This document shows positions 53,591-62,509 of a stretch of DNA of 64,000 bases, one piece after another. Position 1 is the first letter of the stretch, and every line of letters begins with the position of its first letter. The notes beneath the pieces were generated by a model, which was not told the origin of the DNA, did not search any database, and saw only the letters and a list, made by a program, of their open reading frames with translations. This DNA comes from Poecilobothrus nobilitatus (lineage: Eukaryota; Arthropoda; Insecta; Diptera; Dolichopodidae). A program made the translations under genes and the position numbers. The stretch covers positions 27,854,496-27,918,495 of the forward strand of contig OX352774.1 of the NCBI GenBank assembly GCA_947095535.1, in the 5' to 3' direction.

Positions 53591-54344
53591 TAAAAAAAAT
53601 AAAATTGTATTTTGAAAATCTTTAAACTCAATTTTAACCCATTTAGAAGCGTATTTTCGTGTTTTCAAAATGTTTTTTCACTAAAATTCAATATTTTTAT
53701 CAAAAATATCAATTTTTAATAATAAATTGATTTCCAGACATATTAAAAATAAAAATTTAAGGTACAAAAACCATATTTTTGGATATTACGAGGTATTTTT
53801 TTAAATAAAAATAAAATTTAATTTTGAAAATCTTTAAACTCAATTTTAACCCATTTAGAAACGTATTTTCGTGTTTTTATTTGATTTTTGATGTCAAAAT
53901 GTTTTTTTCACTAAAATTCAATATATGTATGAAAAATATCAATTTTTAGAAATAAATTGATTTCCAGACATACCAAAAATAAAAATTTAAGGTACAAAAA
54001 CCATATTTTTGGATATTACCAGGTATTTTTTAATAAAAAAATAAAATTTAATTTTAAAAATCTTTAAACTCAATTTTAACCCATTTAGAAGCGTATTTTC
54101 GTGTTTTTAATTGAATTTTGGTGTCAAAATGTTTTTTCCACTAAAATTCAATATTTTTATCAAAATATTTCAATTTTTAATAATTAATTGATTTCCATAT
54201 TAAAAATAAAAATTTAAGGTACAAAAACCACATTTTTGGATATTACGAGGTATTTTTTAATAAAAAAAATAAAATTGTATTTTGAAAATCTTTAAACTCA
54301 ATTTTAACCCATTTAGAAGCGTATTTTCGTGTTTTCAAAATGTT

Positions 54345-54375
54345 TATACCCGTATGAACTATGTTCAAGGGTATA
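54345..54375 (+). other. 5' terminal hairpin of element C
   Basis: TATACCC and GGGTATA form the outer stem; TGAAC (54,355-54,359) and GTTCA (54,363-54,367) form an inner stem around TAT, giving a two-part cruciform-capable end. Confidence 0.85.
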
Positions 54376-54446
54376 ATAAATTTGCCATTACGTTTGTGAC
54401 ACCTTAAAGGAGCCGAGCTAGATATAGTGTCAAAGGTATGGATCGG

Positions 54447-54465
54447 CTCAGAATCGAATTCTGAG
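54447..54465 (+). other. Perfect dyad CTCAGAAT-CGA-ATTCTGAG
   Basis: An 8-bp perfect stem with a 3-nt loop, located between the 5' hairpin and the GTCC run of element C. Element A has GATCAGAAAAAAATTCTAAG at the same place, a decayed or unpaired relative. Confidence 0.7.
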
Positions 54466-54482
54466 TCGATTAAGCCATGTAC

Positions 54483-54510
54483 GTCCGTCCGTCCGTCCGT
54501 CCGTCCGTCC
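54483..54510 (+). repeat. (GTCC)7 microsatellite of element C
   Basis: Seven GTCC units. Short GTCCGTCC pieces recur in each 307-bp internal unit (CAGTGTCCGTCCGCAC), showing that the internal repeats include this part of the element. Confidence 0.9.
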
Positions 54511-54599
54511 GCACGATAACTCAAAAAATAAAGGAGCTAGGAGGCTGAAATTTTTTTTACGTCACTTTTGCAGAATTGTTAGTTTTGCTATTTAAATCC

Positions 54600-55315
54600 A
54601 ACATTTTTGGTCGGCGGGTTCGAGTAGCTGCCATACAACTTCTTTCTTTATATAGAAATAACTCAGTATCTATTCAAGCTAGGGTTTTGAAATTTTACAA
54701 ATGATGATCAAGTTTTATGGCAACAACTTCTGTAAAATTTGGTTGTGTTGGTGCGACGGGTTCGGGTAGCTGCCATACAACTTATCCGTTTAAATGAGAA
54801 TAACTCAGTGTTTATTTAAGCTAGGAATCTGAAATTTAGTAAAGAGGTGTCGAGTTACATGCCAACAACTTTTGTAAAATTTGGTTGGTCTAGAGCATCC
54901 GGTTCAGGCTTCTTGCACCTCTTGGAAGTTAATAAAGCTAGGCGTCTGAAATCTTGCAAATGGTGATCAAGTTTTATGGCAACAACTTTTGCAAAATTTG
55001 GTTGTGGTGGTGCGACGGGTTCGGGTAGCTGCCATACAACTTATCCGGTTAAATGAGAATAACTCAGTGTTCATTGAAGCTAGGAATCTGAAATTTAGTA
55101 AAGAGGTGTCGAGTTATATGCCAACAACTTTTGTAAAATTTGGTTGGCCTAGAACAGCCGGTTCAGGCTTCTTGCACCTCTTGGAAGTTAATAAAGCTAG
55201 GCGTCTGAAATCTTGCAAATGATGATCAAGTTTTATGGCAACAACTTCTGCAAAATTTGGTTGTGCTGGTGCGACGGGTTCGGTTAGCTGCCATACAAAA
55301 TTTGTTTTTAAATGA
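54600..55315 (+). repeat. Internal tandem repeats of element C, 259-bp type
   Basis: The marker GTGCGACGGGTTCGG occurs at 54,751, 55,010 and 55,269, i.e. exactly 259 bp apart. Each unit includes GTTCGGGTAGCTGCCATACAA, AATAACTCAGTGT, ATGCCAACAACTTTTG and CTTCTTGCACCTCTTGGAAG, the last found only in this type and once near 58,078. The open frame at 54,989-55,222 is a chance reading through one unit. Confidence 0.85.
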
Positions 55316-57955
55316 AAAGAACTCAGTGTCCGTCCGCACGATAACTCAAAAAATAGAGGAGCTAGGAGGCTGAAAATTTTTTTACGTCACTTTTGTAAAA
55401 TTGTTAGTTTTGCTATTTAACTCCAGCATTTTCTGTCCCCGGGTTCGGGTAGCTGCCATACAACGTCTTTCTTGAAATAGAAATAACCCAGTGTCTGTTC
55501 AATCTAGGTATCTGAAATTTTGCGAATGATGATCAAGTTTTATGGCAACAACTTCTGCAAAATTTGGTTGTGGTGGTGTGACGGGTTCGGGTAGCTGCCA
55601 TACAAAATCTCTTTTTAAATGAAAAGAACTCAGTGTCCGTCCGCACTATAACTCAAAAAATAGAGGAGCTAGGAGGCTGAAAATTTTTTTACGTTACTTT
55701 TGTAAAATTGTTAGTTTTGCTATTTAACTCCAGCATTTTCGGCCCCCGGGTTCTAGTAGCTGCCATACAACGTCTTTCTTGAAATAGAAATAACCCAGTG
55801 TCTGTTCAATCTAGGTATCTGAAATTTTGCGAATGATGATCAAGTTTTATGGCAACAACTTTTGCAAAATTTGGTTGTGGTGGTGTGACGGGTTCGGGTA
55901 GCTGCCATACAAAATTTCTTTTTAAATGAAAAGAACTCAGTGTCCGTCCGCACTATAACTCAAAAAATAGAGGAGCTAGGAGGCTGAAAATTTTTTTACG
56001 TTACTTTTGTAAAATTGTTAGTTTTGCTATTTAACTCCAGCATTTTCGGCCCCCGGGTTCTAGTAGCTGCCATACAACTTCTTTCTTTAAATCGAAATAA
56101 CCCAGTGTCTATCCAATCTAGGTATCTGAAATTTTGCGAATGATGATCAAGTTTTATGGCAACAACTTCTGCAAAATTTGGTTGTGGTGGTGTGACGGGT
56201 TCGGGTAGCTGCCATACAAAATCTCTTTTTAAATGAAAAGAACTCAGTGTCCGTCCGCACGATAACTCAAAAAATAAAGGAGCTAGAAGGCTGACATTTT
56301 GTATACGTCACTTTTGCAAAATTGTTAGTTTTGCTATTTAACTCCAGCAAAATTGTTAGTTTTGCTATTTAACTCCAGCATTTTCGGCCGCCGGGTTCTA
56401 GTAGCTGCCATACAACTTCTTTCTTTAAATCAAAATAACCCAGTGTCTATCCAATCTAGGTATCTGAAATTTTGCGAATGATGATCAAGTTTTATGGCAA
56501 CAACTTCTGCAAAATTTGGTTGTGGTGGTGTGACGGGTTCGGGTAGCTGCCATACAAAATCTCTTTTTAAATGAAAAGAACTCAGTGTCCGTCCGCACTA
56601 TAACTCAAAAAATAGAGGAGCTAGGAGGCTGAAAATTTTTTTACGTTACTTTTGTAAAATTGTTAGTTTTGCTATTTAACTCCAGCATTTTCGGCCGCCG
56701 GGTTCGAGTAGCTGCCATACAACGTCTTTCTTTAAATGGAAATAACCCAGTGTCTGTTCAATCTAGATATCTGCAATTTTGCGAATGATGATCAAGTTTT
56801 ATGGCAACAACTTCTGCAAAATTTGGTTGTGGTGGTGTGACGGGTTCGGGTAGCTGCCATACAAAATCTCTTTTTAAATGAAAATAACTCAGTGTCCGTC
56901 CGCACGATAACTCAAAAAATAAAGGAGCTAGAAGGCTGATATTTTGTATACGTCACTTTTGCAAAATTGTTAGTTTTGCTATTTAACTCCAGCATTTTCG
57001 GCCGCCGGGTTCTAGTAGTTGCCATACAACTTCTTTCTTTAAATCGAAATAACAGAGTGTCTATCCAATCTAGGTATCTGAAATTTTGCGAATGATGATC
57101 AAGTTTTATGGCAACAACTTCTGCAAAATTTGGTTGTGGTGGTGTGACGGGTTCGGGTAGCTGCCATACAAAATCTCTTTTTAAATGAAAATAACTCAGT
57201 GTCCGTCCGCACGATAACTCAAAAAATAAAGGAGCTAGAAGGCTGATATTTTGTATACGTCACTTTTGCAAAATTGTTAGTTTTGCTATTTAACTCCAGC
57301 ATTTTCGGCCGCCGGGTTCTAGTAGCTGCCATACAACTTCTTTCTTTAAATCAAAATAACCCAGTGTCTATCCAATCTAGGTATCTGAAATTTTGCGAAT
57401 GATGATCAAGTTTTATGGCAACAACTTCTGCAAAATTTGGTTGTGGTGGTGTGACGGGTTCGGGTAGCTGCCATACAAAATCTCTTTTTAAATGAAAATA
57501 ACTCAGTGTCCGTCCGCACGATAACTCAAAAAATAAAGGAGCTAGAAGGCTGATATTTTGTATACGTCACTTTTGCAAAATTGTTAGTTTTGCTATTTAA
57601 CTCCAGCATTTTCGGCCGCCGGGTTCTAGTAGCTGCCATACAACTTCTTTCTTTAAATCGAAATAACAGAGTGTCTATCCAATCTAGGTATCTGAAATTT
57701 TGCGAATGATGATCAAGTTTTATGGCAACAACTTCTGCAAAATTTGGTTGTGGTGGTGTGACGGGTTCGGGTAGCTGCCATACAAAATCTCTTTTTAAAT
57801 GAAAAGAACTCAGTGTCCGTCCGCACTATAACTCAAAAAATAGAGGAGCTAGGAGGCTGAAAATTTTTTTACGTTACTTTTGTAAAATTGTTAGTTTTGG
57901 TATTTAACTCCAGCATTTTCGGCCCCCGGGTTCGAGTAGTTGCCATACAACTTCT
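55316..57955 (+). repeat. Internal tandem repeats of element C, 307-bp type
   Basis: The marker GTGACGGGTTCGGG is at 55,578, 55,885, 56,192, 56,530, 56,837, 57,144, 57,451 and 57,758. The spacing is 307 bp throughout except one of 338 bp, caused by a 31-bp duplication of AAAATTGTTAGTTTTGCTAT... near 56,318-56,379. Each unit is itself two related halves of about 150 bp: both contain GGGTTCNNGTAGCTGCCATACAA followed by an AAATNNAAATAACNCAGTGT motif. One half then has the GTCCGTCCGCAC start region and the other ATGATGATCAAGTTTTATGG. Confidence 0.9.
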
Positions 57956-58290
57956 CTTTTTAAATGAAAATAACTCAGTGTCTATTGAATCTAGCTATCT
58001 GAAATTTAGTGAAAAAGTGTCGAGTTGCATGCCAAAAACTTTTGTAAAATTTGATTGATCTATTGCAGCCGGTTTAGGCTTCTTGCATTTCTTGGAACTT
58101 AATGAAGCTAGGTGCAATAGATTCGGGTAGCTGTCATACAACTTCACAATTTACATAAATATATCTCTGTAGTTCGGTACTAAAACATCTGAATGTTTTT
58201 AAAAGATGATCAAGTTTTATAATAGGATATATTACGTTCATACGGGTATCCCAGAGTTGACACAGTCTACTCTACTGCACTCTTCCTCGT

Positions 58291-60038
58291 TTTTCACTAA
58301 AATTCAATATTTGTATGAAAAATATCAATTTTTAGTAATAAATTGATTTCCATATTAAAAATAAAAATTTAAGGTACAAAAACCATATTTGTGGATATTA
58401 CGAGGTATTTTAAAATAAAAAAAATAAAATTTAATTTTGAAAATCTTTAAACTCAATTTTAACTCAGTTAGAAGCGTATTTTCGTGTTTTTAATTGAATT
58501 TTGGTGTCAAAATGTTTTTTTCACGAAAATTCAATATTTTTATCAAAAATATCAATTTTTAGTAATAAATTGATTTCCATATTAAAAATAAAAATTTAAG
58601 GTACAAAAACCATATTTTTGGATATTACGAGGTATTTTTTAATAAAAAAAATAAAATTTAATTTTGAAAATCTTTAAACTCAATTTTGACCCATTTAGAA
58701 GCATATTTTCGTGTTTAATTGATTTTTGGTGTCAAAATGTTTTTTTCACTAAAATTCAATATTTGTATGAAAAATATCAATTTTTAGTAATCAATTGATT
58801 TCCAGACATACTAAAAATAAAAATTTAAGGTACAAAAACCATATTTTTGGATATTACCAGGTATTTTTTAATAAAAAAATAAAATTTAATTTTAAAAATC
58901 TTTAAACTCAATTTTAAGCCATTTAGAAGCGTATTTTCGTGTTTTTAATTGAATTTTGGTGTCAAAATGTTTTTTCCACTAAAATTCAATATTTTTACCA
59001 AAATATTTCAATTTTTAATAATTAATTGATTTCCATATTAAAAATAAAAATTTAAGGTACAAAAACCATATTTTTGGATATTACCAGGTATTTTTTAATA
59101 AAAAAATAAAATTTAATTTCAAAAATCTTTATACTCAATTTTAACCCATTTACAAGCGTATTTTCGTGTTTTTAATTGAATTTTGGTGTCAAAATGTTTT
59201 TTCCACTAAAATTCAATATTTTTATCAAAAATATCAATTTTTAGTAATTAATTGACTTCCATATTAAAAATAAAAAATTTAAGGTACAAAAACCACATTT
59301 TTGGATATTACGAGGTATTTTTTAATAAAAAAAATAAAATTGTATTTTGAAAATCTTTAAACTCAATTTTAACCCATTTAGAAGCGTATTTTCCTGTTTT
59401 CAAAATGCTTTTTCACTAAAATTCAATATTTGTATAAAAAATATCAATTTTTAGTAATAAATTGATTTCCATATTAAAAATAAAAATTTAAGGTACAAAA
59501 ACCATATTTTTGGATATTACGAGGTATTTTTAAATAAAAAAATATTTTAAAAATCTTTAAACTCAATTTTAACCCATTTACAAGCGTATTTTCGTGTTTT
59601 TAATTGAATTTTGGTGTCAAAATATTTTTTTCACTAAAATTCAATATTTTTATCAAAAATATCAATTTTTAGTAATAAATTGATTTCCATATTAAAAATA
59701 AAAATTTAAGGTACAAAAACCATATTTTTGGATATTACGAGGTATTTTTTAATAAAAAAATAAAATTTTATTTTGAAAATCTTTAAACTCAATTTTAACG
59801 CATTTAGAAGCGTATTTTCGAGTTTAATATATTTTTGGCGTCAAAATGTTTTTTTCACTAAAATTCAATATTTGTATCAAAAATATCAATTTTTAGTAAT
59901 CAATTGATTTCCAGACATACTAAAAATAAAAATTTAAGGTACAAAAACCATATTTTTGGATATTACCAGGTATTTTTTAATAAAAAAATAAAATTTAATT
60001 TTAAAAATCTTTAAACTCAATTTTAACCCATTTAGAAG
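58291..60038 (+). repeat. Satellite array, block 5
   Basis: Same satellite and orientation as before element C; landmarks at 58,334, 58,561 and 58,786 give 227 and 225 bp. The monomers at 58.4-58.7 kb carry TTCACGAAAATTC and CAATTTTGACCC, variants that identify them as the source type of the inverted block that follows. Confidence 0.95.
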
Positions 60039-60050
60039 CTTCTAAATGGG
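60027..60050. other. 24-bp perfect palindrome at satellite inversion junction
   Basis: The forward CCCATTTAGAAG (60,027-60,038) meets its inverse CTTCTAAATGGG (60,039-60,050) with no spacer. Allowing single mismatches, the arms extend about 60 bp on each side, because forward satellite abuts inverted satellite. AGAAGCTTCT at the centre could have been the short homology used in the rearrangement (inference). Confidence 0.9.
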
Positions 60051-60096
60051 TCAAAATTGAGTTTAAAGATTTTCAAAATTAAATTTTATTTTTTTT
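60039..60096 (-). repeat. Inverted satellite fragment, left part of inverted block
   Basis: Reads on the minus strand as AAAAAAAATAAAATTTAATT...CAATTTTGACCCATTTAGA, matching 58,644-58,699 including the uncommon TTTTGACCC variant. It ends in T8 (60,089-60,096) where insert U1 begins. Confidence 0.9.
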
Positions 60097-60844
60097 CACA
60101 TGTGTATCACATTATACGTATCACCAAAATTTGTCACCAATTACTTTTATTTTGGCACAGTAAGGTTTTAGCATACTGCATGGTTATTTAGCTTTTTATA
60201 TCCAAAGAAAATTAAAAGTTCCATAGATCGAACCACAATTCAATGACAAATTTTAGTTATACGTAATCATAAGTCTAACATATGATTCATAAAATGAAAA
60301 TTACATTTTTTTTTTATCTAATTGAAAAAATATTTTATCTTATTATTTAAAATGGATGAGCGGTATGAAAAAACGTATTTTAAAATTTCGTGTTTTAAAA
60401 ATATATTTAATAAATAATTAAAATATTATGACATTGTTTTTATCCAAAAATTACATTTTTATGAATTGAGGTGTAAAGCAAAAATATATTTTGTGACTTT
60501 TTTTCCAACGTATCACATGAACGGACCATTGGAAAGACTAAATTTTGCATAGGGAAAATAACCGTGTTTTCTAAAATGTTAATTTATTTTTTAAAGTGAC
60601 AAAATAACTATAAAAACGTAAAAATAAATTTTATTATAAAGTTTAGTATTTATAAAGTTATAGTTCGAAATGTGCGGTGATTTTTCGGTATAAAATTTTA
60701 TATGTTTGAAAAAATTTTTTTGATAGGAGGAAATTTCTAACTAAAGCTAAAAAGTCACAAAACCCATAATATATTAACCAATCTAATACTGCTAGTAAAA
60801 ATGCACTTTTCTTGGTAATTAAAAGTTAAATATTAGTTTTAACA
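60097..60844. mobile_element. Insert U1 (748 bp, unclassified) in inverted satellite
   Basis: Non-satellite AT-rich DNA lying between two T8 runs (60,089-60,096 and 60,845-60,852). The satellite site without it is visible at 58,644-58,651 as a single A8, so U1 is a true insertion flanked by an 8-bp homopolymer direct repeat. The part 60,101-60,845 is about 98% identical to U2 at 62,510-63,252. It begins CACATGTGTATCAC and ends TAGTTTTAACA. I find no terminal inverted repeats, no open frame of useful length and no recognisable family. TATCAC recurs three times (CGTATCACC, CGTATCACATG). It could be a short retroposed or DNA-element remnant; the A8 may be a target-site duplication, a tail, or both. 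Confidence 0.7.
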
Positions 60845-61080
60845 TTTTTTTTATTAAAAAATACCTCGTAATATACAAAAATATGGTTTTTGTACCTTAA
60901 ATTTTTATTTTTAATATGGAAATCAATTTATTACTAAAAATTGATATTTTTGATAAAAATATTGAATTTTCGTGAAAAAAACATTTTGACACCAAAATTC
61001 AATTAAAAACACGAAAATACGCTTCTAACTGAGTTAAATTGAGTTTAAAGATTTTTAAAATTAAATTTTATTTTTTTATT
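60845..61080 (-). repeat. Inverted satellite monomer, right part of inverted block
   Basis: One monomer on the minus strand. Read in satellite orientation it has AACTCAGTTAGAAGCG, TTCACGAAAATTCAATATTTTTATC and GGTATTTTTTAAT-A8, the same uncommon combination as 58.45-58.65 kb. It is followed by CTTCTATA, short filler, and then forward satellite from about 61,089. Confidence 0.9.
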
Positions 61081-61084
61081 CTTC

Positions 61085-61952
61085 TATACGTGTTTTTAAT
61101 TGAATTTTGGTGTCAAAATGTTTTTTCCACTAAAATTCAATATTTTTACCAAAATATTTCAATTTTTAATAATTAATTGATTTCCATATTAAAAATAAAA
61201 ATTTAAGGTACAAGAACCATATTTTTGGATATTACGAGGTATTTTTTAATAAAAAAATAAAATTTTATTTTGAAAATCTTTAAACTCAATTTTAACCCAT
61301 TTAGAAGCGTATTTTCGAGTTTAATATATTTTTGGCGTCAAAATGTTTTTTTTCACTAAAATTCAATATTTGTATGAAAAATATCAATTTTTAGTAATAA
61401 ATTGATTTCCAGACATATTAAAAATAAAAATTTAAGGTATAAAAACCATATTTTTGGATATTACGAGGTATTTTTTAATAAAAAAATAAAATTTTAATTT
61501 GAAAATCTTTAAACTCAATTTTAACCCATTTAGAAGCGTATTTTCGAGATTAATATATTTTTGGTGTCAAAATGTTTTTTTCACTAAAATTCAATATTTG
61601 TATGAAAAATATCAATTTTTAGTAATAAATTGTTTTCCAGACATATTAAAAATAAAAATTTAAGGTACAAAAACCATATTTTTGGATATTACCAGGTATT
61701 TTTTAATAAAAAAATAAAATTTAATTTTAAAAATCTTTAAACTCAATTTTAACCCATTTAGAAGCGTATTTTCGTATTTTTAATTGGATTTTGGGGTCAA
61801 AATGTTTTTTTTCACGAAATTTCAATATTTGTATGAAAAATATCACTTTTTAATAACAAATAGATTTCCTTATTAAAAATAACAATTTTAGGTACAAAAA
61901 CCATATATTTAGATATTACCAGGCATTTTTAAATAAAAAAAAATAAAATTTA
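61085..61952 (+). repeat. Satellite array, block 6 and right edge
   Basis: Forward satellite resumes mid-monomer (CGTGTTTTTAATTG). The last monomer is visibly degenerate (AATAACAAATAGATTTCC, AACAATTTTAGG, ATATATTTAGATATT, CCAGGCATTTTTAAAT), typical of the edge of an array that is no longer homogenised. The array stops within the A-tract part of a monomer (AAATAAAATTTA) and unique sequence follows. Confidence 0.9.
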
Positions 61953-62509
61953 AAACTATAACGCTGGACTTTGCAACTGTTTTATCTTCTCTACAAATAA
62001 ATTTACGCTAAAAAATGAAAAAGGGAAAAAAAAGAAAAATTTAAATTGTCTTTGAGCCTCCATATGTCTCGCAAACTATTGAGGTTCTAAATATTGGTTT
62101 CATACGAAAATTTTACTTAATCATTAAAGGTCTATAAAATGACATATAGCAGTGCACTTCCATAAGAAACACCCTGTATATTTTTTTTATTTTTATTATA
62201 TTCATAAACATATTTATTAATTGTTTATATTAAATGAATAAAATAAAAATAATTTGTTGCGTTTTTTATTTATTAAATCTTACACAAAATTTACACTTTT
62301 AAATTTTTTTTAAATTTAAAAAATAAAATAATATTTGAAATTTTTATTTAACGTTTTCGTGTATTTTTTTTTTACTTACATTTTTTTCATAAAAAATTTA
62401 ATTAAAATTTTAACCTTTTTTTTTTTAAATTAATTTTATTTTAAATATATTAGTTTAAAACTTAAACATTATGTTTTGAATCTATATAGATACCCATTTA
62501 TATTAGACT
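61953..62509. other. Unique AT-rich flank, possible transposon remnant
   Basis: Non-satellite sequence. The first 230 bp are moderately complex (ATAACGCTGGACTTTGC, GAGCCTCCATATGTCTCG, AGTGCACTTCCATAAG) and end at ACACCCTGTATA (62,169-62,180), whose inverse TATACAGGGTGT is the kind of end often seen on degraded insect repeats. From 62,181 to 62,505 the sequence is almost pure A/T. No open frame, RNA gene or inverted terminal repeat was recognised. Confidence 0.4.

Larger units (their letters stand above)
44692..54344 (+). repeat. Satellite array, block 4
   Basis: Same satellite and orientation. Two main monomer types are mixed: about 225-bp monomers with TATATGTATG and TTATTTGATTTTTGATGTC, and about 212-bp monomers with AAAATTGTATTTTGAAAATC and CGTGTTTTCAAAATG. 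In the short type AATTGAATTTTGGTGT is lost. Landmarks at 49,065 and 49,278 give 213 bp for one such unit. No gene or RNA gene is seen. Confidence 0.97.
54345..58290 (+). mobile_element. Long DINE-1-like element C with internal tandem repeats
   Basis: A 3,946-bp insertion in the AAAATGTTTTTTCAC tract of a short monomer. Starting with T and ending with T restores six T bases with no target-site duplication. ATACCCGTATGAAC (54,346-54,359) is the perfect inverse of GTTCATACGGGTAT (58,236-58,249). The 5' hairpin pairs TATACCC (54,345-54,351) with GGGTATA (54,369-54,375), with an inner TGAAC/GTTCA stem. GTCC units follow GCCATGTAC at 54,483. The 3' stem-loop AGTTGAC-ACA-GTCTACT (58,255-58,271, one mismatch) precedes CTCTTCCTCGT. 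The first 140 bp resemble element A. The centre is an array of 259- and 307-bp units, like tandem-repeat-bearing DINE elements. It encodes no recognisable protein. Confidence 0.9.

Noticed and set aside
54243..54524. 93-codon open frame on the minus strand
   Set aside because: It crosses from satellite into the 5' end and GTCC run of element C, so it spans an insertion junction and cannot be an ancient gene.
54989..55222. 77-codon open frame on the plus strand
   Set aside because: It reads through one 259-bp tandem unit of element C; sister units do not keep the frame.
60220..60245. tRNA T-arm-like GTGGTTCGATC on the minus strand inside U1 (and U2)
   Set aside because: The T-stem does not pair and no acceptor, D or anticodon arms can be drawn around it.
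60039..61080. Simple inversion of array DNA in place
   Set aside because: The inverted satellite carries the variants of 58.4-58.7 kb, which are still present in forward orientation there, so it is an inverted copy rather than an inversion of a local segment.
1..61952. CRISPR-like repeat array
   Set aside because: Repeats are 227 bp and contiguous with no unique spacers; this is eukaryotic satellite DNA.
62181..62505. Promoter or origin in the near-pure A/T stretch
   Set aside because: Composition alone is no evidence; no dyad, repeat or motif stands out from the background.
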